A stretch of 64,000 nt of DNA from Arthrobacter sp. 31Y (GTDB lineage Bacteria > Actinomycetota > Actinomycetes > Actinomycetales > Micrococcaceae): assembly GCF_000526335.1 (NCBI RefSeq), contig NZ_JAFW01000001.1, positions 2,170,001 to 2,234,000 of the forward strand. Reading direction: 5' to 3'. Each line of letters opens with the position of its first letter. The first letter of the stretch is position 1. The notes under the pieces are model-generated. The model searched no databases. It saw only the letters and a program-made list of their open reading frames with translations, and was not told where the DNA came from. The position numbers and the translations under genes are program-made. This document shows, piece by piece, positions 13,173 to 21,786 of this stretch.

Positions 13173-13202
13173 CGCCCGACGGCGACCTCCCGCCGTCGGG
13201 CG
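13173..13202. terminator. Perfect hairpin, copy 3 of the family
   Basis: CGCCCGACGGCG / CGCCGTCGGGCG, 12-bp arms, 6-nt loop ACCTCC, followed by CTTCTTAA. Both arms carry a compensatory change relative to the other copies (CCC/GGG for CAC/GTG), which supports selection on the stem. It ends the permease-hydrolase-amidohydrolase operon. Confidence 0.8.
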
Positions 13203-13279
13203 CTTCTTAAGGTGCGGTAGTGGTGTTACGTGACGTAGGAAACTGCGGCACATGGCGCCTGCAAGGCACAATGGAAGGC

Positions 13280-13864
13280 ATGACCCTCACAACTTTCGCC
13301 CTCGTCCGCCACGGCCAAACCGATTGGAACGCGGAGCGCAGGTTGCAAGGGGCCACTGACATCCCGCTCAACGACGTCGGCCGCGGCCAGGCGCGCGAAG
13401 CCGTCAACTTCCTGTCGGACCAGCAATGGGACACCGTGGTGTCCTCGCCCCTGAGCCGCGCCGCCGAAACTGCGGAGATCATCGCCGAAGGGCTCGGCCT
13501 GAAGGTTGCCCGGCTGGTACCTGAGCTCATAGAGCGCAGCTTCGGTCCCGCCGAAGGACTCCAGGCAGGGCCCGAATTGGAAGCCCTCCGCATCCCGGGC
13601 GGCTTCCGTGGCGCCGAAACCGACGTGGCCGCCGCCGACCGCGGCATTGCCGCCTTGGAGTCGTTGGCTGAAGAGTTCGCCGGCAAGCGCGTCCTGGTGG
13701 TTGCCCACGGCACATTGATCCGGCTGACACTCAGCCGGGCGATCGGACGCACCCTGGACAGCGTGCAGAACGCGGTACTCAACCTGGCCCATCACCACGT
13801 GGCCGACGGCTGGCAGCTGGAGTACTTCAACGGCGAGCGCGTCACGGCTGACGTCGAGGCCTGA
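13280..13864 (+). CDS. Histidine phosphatase family protein (phosphoglycerate-mutase-like)
   Basis: The protein has the RHG motif LVRHGQTDWNAERRLQG at its N-terminus and the second catalytic His in VVAHGTLIRL (about residue 145). It also has the SSPLSRAAETAEII signature of small acid phosphatases and CobC-like or GpmB-like enzymes. It is a cytosolic phosphomonoesterase of unknown substrate. The ATG at 13280 follows GGAAGG very closely; an ATG at 13271 with AAGG 5 nt upstream is an equal alternative and would add three residues. Confidence 0.85.
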   Translation: MTLTTFALVRHGQTDWNAERRLQGATDIPLNDVGRGQAREAVNFLSDQQWDTVVSSPLSRAAETAEIIAEGLGLKVARLVPELIERSFGPAEGLQAGPELEALRIPGGFRGAETDVAAADRGIAALESLAEEFAGKRVLVVAHGTLIRLTLSRAIGRTLDSVQNAVLNLAHHHVADGWQLEYFNGERVTADVEA

Positions 13865-13865
13865 G

Positions 13866-14150
13866 CTACCGCGCGTCGAGGCGGGCCTTCAGTTGCTCCG
13901 CGTAGTCCGTGTAAGCGGCAGCGATCTCTTCCAGGTCAACAGTCTGAGGGAAGTCGATCACGGGCTGGTGTTCGGCCAGGTAGGTGGTGGTTTCTTCAAC
14001 TACCTGCTGCTCGTCGAAGCCATCCAAGCCAACCTCGGCCAGGAAATCCGGGTTGGTATGGACCAAGGACTCTCCACTTTGGCCTTCCGAGGCCCACCGC
14101 ACCAAGTACTCGTTCTGATTGACCAGTTCAATGTCGAATGACTTCTCCAT
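13866..14150 (-). CDS. Small acidic hypothetical protein
   Basis: This 94-residue acidic protein (starting MEKSFDIELVNQNEYLVRW) lies between the convergent phosphatase gene and the TetR gene on its own strand. It reads like a compact alpha/beta protein with a C-terminal helix (EEIAAAYTDYAEQLKARL). No domain, membrane segment or catalytic motif is recognised. The continuous acidic composition and its position in a gap otherwise without genes support it being real. Confidence 0.55.
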   Translation of the reverse strand: MEKSFDIELVNQNEYLVRWASEGQSGESLVHTNPDFLAEVGLDGFDEQQVVEETTTYLAEHQPVIDFPQTVDLEEIAAAYTDYAEQLKARLDAR

Positions 14151-14167
14151 GGCAGCAGCCTACGCCG

Positions 14168-14812
14168 TTACGGAGCAGGTGCTGACACGCCCCGGGCCGC
14201 AATGAGCTCGAGCAGGTCCTCCGCTTTGACGCCCAGAAGAGCAGCCGCGAGGCTCCCCATCAGGTCAAGCACGTACTCGCTGCTGGCACTTCCGGCCAGC
14301 ACATCCATCACCAGTCCATCTTCCTGGGCAACCAGGGTCCGGGCGATCTTGGCCGGGTCCAGAAGGGGAGTGAACTCGCCGGTGCGGGTTCCGGCGTCGA
14401 TGATGTCCCGGTAGACGCGTTCCTGTGCGTTGGTGAGCTCTTCCTGGATCCGCCGTTGCTCTGTATCGCGGAGCATGTGGGGCCAGTATTCGTAGAGAAT
14501 CCGGGAGACGTCATCGTCCAGCCCGGCAGTAGTGCCCGCGCTGATAACCGCGGCGAGCCGGGCCGTGGGACTCATATCGGCATCAACGGATTCGGCGAGC
14601 TTCTCAAGGAACCTGCCGGAGGAAGCCTCCACAGCGGCGGCGATGATCTCTGCATGGCTGCCGAAGTAGTACAGCACGGCGTTGGCGGCCATGCCCGCCT
14701 CTGCTGCAATAGCGCGAAGCGTCGCGCCCTCCGCGCCGTCACGGGCAGCCACGGCCTGGGCTGCAGCCACGATTTCCTGGCGTCGGATTTCCTTCTTGTC
14801 TACCTTTGCCAC
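14168..14812 (-). CDS. TetR-family regulator of the APC permease / amidase operon
   Basis: The N-terminal HTH spans about residues 5-50 (VDKKEIRRQEIVAAAQ, then LRAIAAEAGMAANAVLYYFGSH). A variable ligand domain follows, for a total of 214 residues. GTG at 14812 is chosen because GGGGGAG lies 6 nt upstream; upstream ATG codons lie inside the operator. The gene is divergent from the permease operon and separated from it by twin palindromes, so local repression relieved by the transported substrate is likely. Confidence 0.85.
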   Translation of the reverse strand: MAKVDKKEIRRQEIVAAAQAVAARDGAEGATLRAIAAEAGMAANAVLYYFGSHAEIIAAAVEASSGRFLEKLAESVDADMSPTARLAAVISAGTTAGLDDDVSRILYEYWPHMLRDTEQRRIQEELTNAQERVYRDIIDAGTRTGEFTPLLDPAKIARTLVAQEDGLVMDVLAGSASSEYVLDLMGSLAAALLGVKAEDLLELIAARGVSAPAP

Positions 14813-14846
14813 TGCCGCTCCCCCGTGGGCTCTTTGAAGATTCCTG

Positions 14847-14901
14847 TTGACATTGACTCTAGACCGGTATTGAATGGCATTCAAATTTGAATGTGATTCA
14901 A
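14847..14901 (+). promoter_or_regulatory. Promoter and twin TetR operators for the APC permease operon
   Basis: A TTGACA -35 box is at 14847-14852. Downstream lie two perfect palindromes, TTGAATGGCATTCAA (14870-14884) and TTGAATGTGATTCAA (14887-14901), with centres 17 bp apart. Each has TTGAAT/ATTCAA arms around 3 bp. The first covers the expected -10 region, a classic repressor arrangement. The spacing would place two dimers on adjoining faces. Confidence 0.7.
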
Positions 14902-14946
14902 ATTACTGACTTGAGATACCAACAACAGATTCAACGAGGAGTCTCC

Positions 14947-16590
14947 GTGTCACATCCCCCTTCCCCTACCCCGCTCGTGAACGAACCAACACCACGCGAG
15001 CCAACACCAAAGCACCCAACACCGAAGGACCCCGCAGCACCACGGGACCCATCGTCCAAAGGCCTGAAAGCCGGATCCATCGGCATTGGTCCCACCGTCG
15101 CCCTGGGCCTGGCAGCTGTAGCACCCGCCTACAGCCTGGCCGTGACCCTCGGCTTCGTGGTCCTGGCTGTTGGAGCGAGCACCCCTGCGGCGTTCCTCCT
15201 GGGCTTCGTTCCCATCCTGTTTACCGCCCTGGCGTTCCGGGACCTGAACAAGGAGATGCCCGATTGCGGTGGCGTTTTCGTCTGGATCACCCGCGTCTTT
15301 GGGCCGGTTGCCGGTTGGTTCCTGGGCGGCTGGGTGCCGCAGATGGCCACGTTCATTGCGGGCGCCGCCGTGGCTCAAGTCGCCACCACGTATCTGCTCA
15401 CCTTCTTTGGCTTGTCATCGATCGCCGCAGAGCCCCTTGCCGTAGCCGCCATTGCCTGTGGGCTGATCGTCCTGAGCGCATGGATCGCGGCGAGGGGAAT
15501 CGAACTTTCCGCCTGGGTTCAGTACGCGCTGATTGGCCTCCAACTGGTGGCACTCGGCGGATTCTGCGTCGCGGCCTTCACCGCCATGGCCACAGGCAAC
15601 GCCACAGAAGGCGCAGAAAAGCCGGGCCTGGACTGGTTCAACCCCTTTGCATCCGGCGACATGTCAGGGCTCGTGTCCGGCGTCATTCTCTGCCTGTTCA
15701 TTTACTGGGGATGGGATGCCCTGATAGCGGTGAACGAGGAAACCACGGACCGTCAAGGCACCCCCGGCAAGGCTGTGGTGATCACCACCGTCATCCTGCT
15801 GGTCTTCTACGTGGTGACGGCTACGGCCGCCGTCGGATTTGCCGGAACTGCGAGCATCACCAATCCCGAAACCGTCTCGGATGTCCTCTCGGTCCTTGGT
15901 CCTCAGGCGACAGGGAGCGTGTTTGGCCAGGTCATCGTCCTCGCAGTGGGCCTGTCTGCGTTGGCGGCATTGTTGACAGTAGCCGTGAGCACGCCCAGGA
16001 CCTGGCTCAGCATGGGCACGTACGGCGCCCTCCCCAAGGCGACCACAAAGATGCACCCAAAGCGTGGAACACCCACCACCTCCATCGCTTGGTGGGCTGC
16101 CATCACCATGGCCATAACGTTGGGACTGACAGCAATCAGCGCGGACTTCATCGGCCTGGCCATCCTCTCGGTGGGCCTGATGATCGCTGCGTACTATGCG
16201 GCCACAGCCCTGGCCTCCGTGGTGTACTTCGCCCCCCAGATGCGCACTTCCGCATCAGCCCTCATTCTGAAGGGCATCCTCCCTGGCCTCGGTGCACTCC
16301 TGATGGTCGGAGCGTTCGCGTATAGCGCCGTGGACATGCTGTCCCCTGAGTACGCGGGGCTTTCCTGGCTGGGAATTGGTTCGGTGTTCTGGATCGGGAT
16401 CGGCGCGCTGTGCCTGGGATTGCTGGTCACCGCGATCCTAAGGACCAAGCTACGCCGCTTCTTTTCCGGCGAATCCATCCCTCGCGGAAACGTCACCACC
16501 CGCCACCACCTTCCATCCATTCTCAGCAGCGAAACTCTCAGCAACCAGACCCCTGGCAAGGCAACTCCCAGCAACGAAACCGAGGCATAA
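14947..16590 (+). CDS. APC-superfamily amino acid/polyamine permease
   Basis: The protein has about 547 residues with 12 or so membrane segments. The first has the APC pattern GPTVALGLAAVAPAYSLAVTLG, with DCGGVFVWITRVFGPVAGW in the next loop and YWGWDALIAVNEET mid-protein. The hydrophilic N-terminus is Pro/Thr-rich (repeats of EPTPREPTPKHPTPKDP). GTG at 14947 has GAGGAG upstream. The stop abuts the amidase start, so the pair acts together: uptake of an amine or amide compound, then hydrolysis. Confidence 0.85.
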   Translation: MSHPPSPTPLVNEPTPREPTPKHPTPKDPAAPRDPSSKGLKAGSIGIGPTVALGLAAVAPAYSLAVTLGFVVLAVGASTPAAFLLGFVPILFTALAFRDLNKEMPDCGGVFVWITRVFGPVAGWFLGGWVPQMATFIAGAAVAQVATTYLLTFFGLSSIAAEPLAVAAIACGLIVLSAWIAARGIELSAWVQYALIGLQLVALGGFCVAAFTAMATGNATEGAEKPGLDWFNPFASGDMSGLVSGVILCLFIYWGWDALIAVNEETTDRQGTPGKAVVITTVILLVFYVVTATAAVGFAGTASITNPETVSDVLSVLGPQATGSVFGQVIVLAVGLSALAALLTVAVSTPRTWLSMGTYGALPKATTKMHPKRGTPTTSIAWWAAITMAITLGLTAISADFIGLAILSVGLMIAAYYAATALASVVYFAPQMRTSASALILKGILPGLGALLMVGAFAYSAVDMLSPEYAGLSWLGIGSVFWIGIGALCLGLLVTAILRTKLRRFFSGESIPRGNVTTRHHLPSILSSETLSNQTPGKATPSNETEA

Positions 16591-17493
16591 ATGCGCATCC
16601 TGTCCATCGCAGCAATCCAGACCAACCCCGTCCCGCACGATCTCGAAGCCACGTGGGCACGCTTCGAAGCACAGGCCGAGTCAGCCAAGAAGCTCGGCCC
16701 CGACGTGGACGTCATCGTGGTTCCGGAACTGCTGCTTTCCGCCCCGGGCGAGTTCCTGCTCCCGGATCCGGAGGGCGAAACCCGTTCCGCTGCCCCCATC
16801 CCCAGCCCCCTGACCCACCGCATCTCGGCACTCGCCCGCAGACTTAACGTGTGGCTCGTGCCCGGCTCACTTCTGGAAACGGACAACGGCAACACCTACA
16901 ACACGGCCATCGCCGTCTCACCTCAAGGCGAGATTGTGGCCCGCTACCGGAAGCTCTTCCCGTGGCGCCCGTTCGAGACCACCACGCCCGGGGATTCCTT
17001 TGTCACGTTCGACATCCCCGGCTGTGGACGCATTGGCCTGGCCATCTGCTTCGACGGCAGCTTCCCTGAGGTTGCGAGGCAGCTGGCGTGGCTCGGAGCC
17101 GAAGTCATCATCCAGCCCACGCTCACCACCACCCGCGACAGGGCCATGGAGATCGTCATGTCCCAGGCCAACGCCTTCGCCAACCAGGTATATGTGGTGA
17201 ACGTCAACGGAGCGTCCCCGTGCGGCGTGGGCGAGAGCGTCATCGTGGACCCCGAGGGCACCATCATGCAGCAGGCCCGGGGCGGGGAAGAGATCCTCTT
17301 CGCCGTCTTGGATCTGGACCGCGTCACCCAGCTCCGCCGCTACGGAACCCATGGCATCAACCGGCCCTGGGCTCAACTCCGGGACCAGGAGGGCCTGCTG
17401 TCCTTCCCGATGTTCGGCGGTGCGCACTTCCAGTCACCGGATTGGAGCGCTTCCAGCACCGCGGGCCACCACAGCGGAGTTGCCTCGGCTTAA
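16591..17493 (+). CDS. Carbon-nitrogen hydrolase (nitrilase superfamily)
   Basis: The 300-residue cytosolic enzyme shows the Glu-Lys-Cys triad: E45 in VVPELLL, the Lys near 121 in YRKLFPW, and the Cys near 152 in GLAICFDGSFPE. This subfamily (aliphatic amidase, N-carbamoyl hydrolase or similar) cleaves non-peptide C-N bonds. Its ATG directly follows the permease stop codon with no gap, so it is co-transcribed and probably translationally coupled. The precise substrate is unknown. A long hairpin terminator follows. Confidence 0.85.
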   Translation: MRILSIAAIQTNPVPHDLEATWARFEAQAESAKKLGPDVDVIVVPELLLSAPGEFLLPDPEGETRSAAPIPSPLTHRISALARRLNVWLVPGSLLETDNGNTYNTAIAVSPQGEIVARYRKLFPWRPFETTTPGDSFVTFDIPGCGRIGLAICFDGSFPEVARQLAWLGAEVIIQPTLTTTRDRAMEIVMSQANAFANQVYVVNVNGASPCGVGESVIVDPEGTIMQQARGGEEILFAVLDLDRVTQLRRYGTHGINRPWAQLRDQEGLLSFPMFGGAHFQSPDWSASSTAGHHSGVASA

Positions 17494-17511
17494 GCTGTCC
17501 GGACCTTAACG

Positions 17512-17554
17512 GAAGAAGCGCACGACGGCGATGGTCGCCGTCGTGCGCTTCTTC
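17512..17554. terminator. Perfect 20-bp-arm hairpin, copy 4 of the family
   Basis: GAAGAAGCGCACGACGGCGA and its exact complement are separated by TGG, giving 20-bp perfect arms, the longest of the five. It lies between convergent genes and reads out into T-rich sequence on both strands (CTTCTTC each way). It is probably a bidirectional terminator. Confidence 0.85.
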
Positions 17555-17569
17555 AGTATGTTGCGGCTG

Positions 17570-17800
17570 CTAGACCTCCGGGCGCCGCTCGACAACCGTT
17601 TCGGGAGCGGTTCGACGTTCAACGACGGTCCGGCGCGTCCGGCCGGACATGGCGATGGAAATGATGAGTCCGATGACGCCGACCACCATCAGGATGTAGC
17701 CCACCAGGACTTGGTCGAGGAAGGGGATAAGTCCGGGTGCGAGCGCGAAGGCCAGAATAGCTCCAACGGCAATCAGGGCAATGGAAGAACCGATTCTCAT
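17570..17800 (-). CDS. DUF6458 family small membrane protein
   Basis: This 76-residue protein has two membrane helices (IGSSIALIAVGAILAFAL and ILMVVGVIGLIISIAM) and a charged C-terminal tail with a repeated VVERR element. That is the DUF6458 pattern, frequent in Arthrobacter. A GAGGAG ribosome site precedes the ATG. The role is unknown. The upstream motif ATCAGGATACT is shared with the Ser/Thr kinase at 7.8 kb. Confidence 0.75.
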   Translation of the reverse strand: MRIGSSIALIAVGAILAFALAPGLIPFLDQVLVGYILMVVGVIGLIISIAMSGRTRRTVVERRTAPETVVERRPEV

Positions 17801-17918
17801 AACGTGCTCCTCGTGTCTTTTCGGCGCAGTCAGGGATTACGGCCGAATCTGTGTCATCAGGATACTTATGATCTTCGTCTTCGGCCAGTCACTACCGCGC
17901 CGCACTAGTCCGTGTTGA

Positions 17919-18815
17919 TTAGTGGCCGTAGCGTTCAGCCACCCGGACGATAGCGTCCTCGGGAGTGGGTGCGGGGCCGAATACCTGCTCTTGGCGAGTG
18001 ACGTCAGCGACGTATTTTCCAGTCTCGAACCACGCCACCATGCTTGCCATATCGCCTACCAGCGGCAGGACCTTTGCGGTCACCTTGCCGAGCCCCGCAA
18101 TGGCGCCGGCCGGTATGGACATCACCTTGATCTGCCTGCCGGCCCGGCGGCCAGCCACTTCCGCTGCTTCATGGATGCTCACAGGCCTGCTCCACCCAAT
18201 ATCAATGCGCTCGCCCTCAACAATGTCTGCGTCCACCGCCTCCGCAAGGTACGCAGCGACGTCGCTGGCCAGGACGAACGTGAGGCGGGCATCCTTGGAA
18301 CCGAGCCACACAAAGCGGCCCTTCGCAAAGGGATCCCCTCCCATCCCCACCGCTTGGTCAAAGAAGGCGCCGGGCCTGAGTGCCACAAACGGAACGCCGA
18401 GCTCTTCGAAGGCATCCTCGGCAAGCTTCTTGTTCCAGAAATGGGGGATCTGGGGAGTCTCGTCACAGGTGACGATGCTGATCAGCACAAAGCGCGGCAC
18501 TCCAGCATGCTTGGCCGCGACAGCCAAGTTGCTATTGCCAAACGTGTCTATCGCTTTGGCATTCTTGTCATTGCGCGTATAGCCGGCCGCGGTGGAGATG
18601 GCCGCGGAAACCCCGGTCATTGCGGCGATCAAAGAGGCGGCATCCAGCATGTCGCCGCGGGCGATCTCAACGCCCTTGGCCTCAAGTTTTGCGGCGTTGG
18701 ACTTGGGCCTTACCAGGGCACGGACTTTCTTGCCGCGCTTGAGAAGCTCGTCCACCACTTGGCCGCCCAGGAAACCTGTGGCGCCAACAACAAGGACAGG
18801 AAGGTCTTCGGCCAC
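17919..18815 (-). CDS. NmrA-like NAD(P)-binding (atypical SDR) protein
   Basis: The 298-residue protein starts with the dinucleotide loop VLVVGATGFLGGQVV, followed by ALVRPKSNAAKLEAKGVEIARGDMLD, the NmrA/atypical-SDR pattern that places NADP-type recognition after strand 2. No YxxxK catalytic pair is visible, so it may be a redox sensor or an isoflavone-reductase-like enzyme. Start GTG at 18815 is preceded by GAGGAG. It is divergent from the XRE-cupin gene. Confidence 0.78.
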   Translation of the reverse strand: MAEDLPVLVVGATGFLGGQVVDELLKRGKKVRALVRPKSNAAKLEAKGVEIARGDMLDAASLIAAMTGVSAAISTAAGYTRNDKNAKAIDTFGNSNLAVAAKHAGVPRFVLISIVTCDETPQIPHFWNKKLAEDAFEELGVPFVALRPGAFFDQAVGMGGDPFAKGRFVWLGSKDARLTFVLASDVAAYLAEAVDADIVEGERIDIGWSRPVSIHEAAEVAGRRAGRQIKVMSIPAGAIAGLGKVTAKVLPLVGDMASMVAWFETGKYVADVTRQEQVFGPAPTPEDAIVRVAERYGH

Positions 18816-18903
18816 GGTTTCTCCTCAGGGATTTGTTCCTAGGGTCAGTGGTAGCACGCGAGGGGAGCTCCGGGCTAGGGCACGTTTAGCCCGAGGACGC
18901 AGA

Positions 18904-18932
18904 GTGCACTCAAAGTGCATTATGATGCACTC
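18904..18932. promoter_or_regulatory. Palindromic operator abutting the XRE-cupin start codon
   Basis: TGCACT/AGTGCA half-sites occur three times: GTGCACTCAAAGTGCA, then GTGCATTATGATGCAC at 18915-18930, which ends 2 bp before the ATG at 18933. This is typical of an autoregulatory operator. No ribosome site lies before the ATG, so the transcript may be leaderless and the operator would overlap the core promoter. Confidence 0.5.
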
Positions 18933-19535
18933 ATGGATGAAAACACCACCACCCTCTCTTTGGCGATCGGAGCCAGGGTCAAGCAAGAGCGCCAAACCCG
19001 CGGCTGGACGCTGGATCAACTGGCCGAGGCAGCTGGCGTGAGCCGGCGGATGATTATCAACGTGGAGCAGGGAGCCGCAAATCCCAGCGTCGGGACACTG
19101 CTGCGGATCAGCGATGCCCTGGGTGTCGGGCTTCCCGCGCTGGTGGAGTCACCACGCCCCAAGCCGATCAAAGTAACCCGCAGCGGCGAAGGCGCAACCT
19201 TGTGGAGCAGCGAGCGGGGTGGACGCGGTGTCCTGGTGGCTGGCACCGAGTCCCCGGACGTCGTGGAGCTATGGGACTGGACCTTGGGCCCGGGAGACCA
19301 CCACGGCAGCGAAGCCCACGCCTCCGGAACCAAAGAACTCCTGCAGGTCCTCCAGGGCACCCTGACCGTGGACGTCGATGGCCAGATGAGCACCCTCGAG
19401 GTGGGCGACTCCATGACTTTTCCGGGCGACATCGCCCACTCCTACGCAAACACCGGCACGGATCCCGCCCGATTCTCCCTGGCAGTTTTTGAGCCTGGCG
19501 TGGGTTCGGGACACCTGCAGGAGGCGGGTTCATGA
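18933..19535 (+). CDS. XRE-family regulator with C-terminal cupin domain
   Basis: The 200-residue protein has an N-terminal HTH (about residues 10-60: ARVKQERQTRGWTLDQLAEA, then VSRRMIINVEQG) and a cupin barrel (about 105-190) with the GDHHGSEAH metal or ligand motif and GDSMTFPGDIAHSY. Such two-domain regulators sense small molecules and repress an adjacent gene. The EamA transporter start overlaps its stop (ATGA), so it probably controls an exporter for its own ligand. Confidence 0.88.
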   Translation: MDENTTTLSLAIGARVKQERQTRGWTLDQLAEAAGVSRRMIINVEQGAANPSVGTLLRISDALGVGLPALVESPRPKPIKVTRSGEGATLWSSERGGRGVLVAGTESPDVVELWDWTLGPGDHHGSEAHASGTKELLQVLQGTLTVDVDGQMSTLEVGDSMTFPGDIAHSYANTGTDPARFSLAVFEPGVGSGHLQEAGS

Positions 19536-20461
19536 GGACTCCTCAGCGCACCCCCGTTCCGCCGTGGGGACTTGCAGTTGCAGCCATGATCTCCGTGCAG
19601 CTGAGCTCCGCCTTCTCGGTTAACCTCATTGCCGAGGTAGGCCCCGCAGGTACAGCCTGGCTGAGGTTGAGCATGGGGGCCATCATCTTCCTCGCCATTG
19701 CCCGGCCACCGCTTCGCTCGGTCCGCCGACCGGACGTTCTCCCCCTCCTGGGACTCGGCGTCGCCACCGGCCTCATGACCATCATGTTCCTCGCCGCGAT
19801 TGAGCGGATTCCATTGGGCACCACGGTGGCCATCGAGTTTCTTGGGCCGCTGACAGTGGCCGCGATCCGAAGCCACAACCGCAAAGCCTTGGCCTGGCCG
19901 GTGTTGGCGCTGGCCGGCGTCGTCCTTTTAACAGAACCCTGGCATGGACAGATCGATGCCCTTGGCGTGATGTTCGCTGCCATCGCCGCCGTCGGTTGGG
20001 GCGTCTACATCCTGCTGACCCAACTGATCGGTGATCGCTTCACGGGAACCGGAGCGCTGTCACTCACTGTCCCGGTGGCCGCCATTACAGCCGCAATCGT
20101 CGGCGTGCCACAGGCCGCGGGACACCTCAGCGTGGGGGTCCTTCTGGCCGCCCTCGGAGTCGCTGTGCTCATGCCCGTACTCCCCTTCATCCTGGAAATG
20201 ATGGCTTTGCGGCGCATGACGTCCACCGCTTTCGGCACACTGATGTCCCTGGAACCGGCATTCGGCGTCCTGCTTGGGCTGCTGGTGCTACATCAACAAC
20301 CGTCCATCATCCAGTTCATCGGCATCACGCTGGTGGTGATTGCGGGCGCCGCAGCTCAGCGCGGCGGGGACAGGCGCCCGCCGACGCCGGATCCCGTCGC
20401 AGGCCTGGAACCGCCCCTCACCCAAGCCTTGCCAGCCACCAACCCGCGGAATGAGAGCTGA
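19532..20461 (+). CDS. EamA/DMT-family transporter (RhtA-like)
   Basis: The 309-residue protein has ten hydrophobic segments in two EamA repeats, as in the threonine/homoserine exporter RhtA and related drug/metabolite transporters. AVGWGVYILLTQLIG marks the start of the second half, and MSLEPAFGVLLGLLVLHQ is the typical ninth-helix signature. It sits in the cytoplasmic membrane. The ATGA overlap with the XRE-cupin gene indicates coupled expression. Export of an amino acid or related metabolite is inferred. Confidence 0.85.
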   Translation: MRTPQRTPVPPWGLAVAAMISVQLSSAFSVNLIAEVGPAGTAWLRLSMGAIIFLAIARPPLRSVRRPDVLPLLGLGVATGLMTIMFLAAIERIPLGTTVAIEFLGPLTVAAIRSHNRKALAWPVLALAGVVLLTEPWHGQIDALGVMFAAIAAVGWGVYILLTQLIGDRFTGTGALSLTVPVAAITAAIVGVPQAAGHLSVGVLLAALGVAVLMPVLPFILEMMALRRMTSTAFGTLMSLEPAFGVLLGLLVLHQQPSIIQFIGITLVVIAGAAAQRGGDRRPPTPDPVAGLEPPLTQALPATNPRNES

Positions 20462-20541
20462 GACGCTCCACCTCGACCTGGGCTGCTGATCCAATCCTTG
20501 GAGTTCAGTGCGGGATTCCTGCGTGGCTTATTCTGCCTGGC

Positions 20542-21615
20542 TCAGATGGTGATGACCACTTTCCCGCGGGCTTTACCGGCGTCGAAGTAGCGCATGGCCT
20601 CGGGGACCTGCGCCAGCGGAAACGTGCGGTCGATGACAGGAGTGATGGTTCCCGCGTCCATGAGCTCCGCTAGGTGTTCCAGATCCCCAGCCGTCTGGAT
20701 GCCCACAATCATGGTGAGCCGCTGCTTGATGAACGGGGAGAGAGCCACAGCCCGCAATTGGCGATCCATACTCCCCGTCCACGAGCCGCCTTCCTCACCG
20801 CCGGTGATCACAGCCGTGCCGGCAGGGGTGAGCGACCGCCGAAGTCGGGCAACGGACGGGTTGCCTGCGATGTCGATGATGACGTCGTAGCGCACCGTGC
20901 CGTCAGCAAAATCCTGCGTGGTGTAGTCGATGACGTGGTCTGCGCCGAGCGCTCGAAGCAAGTCCAGCTTGGCAGTGCTGGCAACGCCTGTGACCTGGGC
21001 GCCGGCCGCCTTGGCGAGCTGCACCGCATAGCTGCCTACACCTCCGGAGGCGCCGGTGATCAGGACCTCGGGCCCCTTTGGCATCGAGCCCTCATCCTTC
21101 GACGTCGAACCTTTCACCGGATCCACACCGCCGGCACGCAGAGCGATCAGGGCAGTGCAGGCTGAGACCGGCACCGCCGCGGCCTGTTCGAAGCTGACAC
21201 CCGCGGGCTTGTGGGCCAGGTGATTTTCACCGGCAGCGGCGTACTCCGCGAATGAACCCTTCCCCGACCCAAAAACGTGGTCACCCACAACAAACCGCGT
21301 CACTTGTGAGCCGACGGCCTCAACAGTACCGGCGAGGTCCAGCCCGGGAACGGGATGCCTCGGAGCGCGGAAACCGTAGATCGGGCGCAGCGCATACGGC
21401 AGACCGCTGGTGATGTGCCATGTCCCGCGGTCCAGCCCGGCGGCCCGAACCTTCACCAGCACTTCATTCTCACGGATGGCGGGGCGCGGGACCTGAGCCT
21501 CGTGCAGGACGTCGGCGGAACCGTAACCCTCCTGAACAATGGCCCTCATGAACGGACCCGGCATGGACCGCCGCTTGTGATGACGTGATTCCTTGGCTTG
21601 CTGACCAGTGGTCAT
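20542..21615 (-). CDS. NAD(P)-dependent medium-chain alcohol dehydrogenase / quinone-oxidoreductase-like
   Basis: The 357-residue protein belongs to the MDR superfamily: GroES-like fold (MRAIVQEGYGSADVLHEAQV onward), then a Rossmann domain with ITGASGGVGSYAVQLAKAAGA near residue 190. The structural-zinc Cys cluster of true alcohol dehydrogenases is not seen, so a zinc-free quinone or enone reductase is more likely. It is divergent from a TetR gene with direct-repeat operators between them, so it is probably induced by the TetR ligand, perhaps a reactive carbonyl or drug. Confidence 0.82.
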   Translation of the reverse strand: MTTGQQAKESRHHKRRSMPGPFMRAIVQEGYGSADVLHEAQVPRPAIRENEVLVKVRAAGLDRGTWHITSGLPYALRPIYGFRAPRHPVPGLDLAGTVEAVGSQVTRFVVGDHVFGSGKGSFAEYAAAGENHLAHKPAGVSFEQAAAVPVSACTALIALRAGGVDPVKGSTSKDEGSMPKGPEVLITGASGGVGSYAVQLAKAAGAQVTGVASTAKLDLLRALGADHVIDYTTQDFADGTVRYDVIIDIAGNPSVARLRRSLTPAGTAVITGGEEGGSWTGSMDRQLRAVALSPFIKQRLTMIVGIQTAGDLEHLAELMDAGTITPVIDRTFPLAQVPEAMRYFDAGKARGKVVITI

Positions 21616-21671
21616 GGCCGGACCTTTCAGGGTGAGCTTTCAGGGGATTACAGGGTTGTTTCAGCAAAATT

Positions 21672-21712
21672 CGTACGCTGTACTAAAGACGTTACCGTAC
21701 ACTGTACTAAAG
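21672..21712. promoter_or_regulatory. Direct-repeat operator pair between oxidoreductase and TetR genes
   Basis: CGTACGCTGTACTAAAG (21672-21688) and CGTACACTGTACTAAAG (21696-21712) differ at one base and start 24 bp apart. Each contains a GTAC-N3-GTAC palindrome. The even spacing of about two helical turns is what tandem TetR dimers would need. Confidence 0.6.
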
Positions 21713-21786
21713 GTCTAGGGGTCCTGAAGATTCGGGCGCCAGACCGCCAGACCGCCATGAACCCGTGCCGAACCAAGGGAGATCCC

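Noticed and set aside
15264..16325. A 353-codon frame overlapping the APC permease in another frame
   Set aside because: The protein is His/Arg/Gly-rich with no domain pattern, while the permease frame has clear membrane helices.
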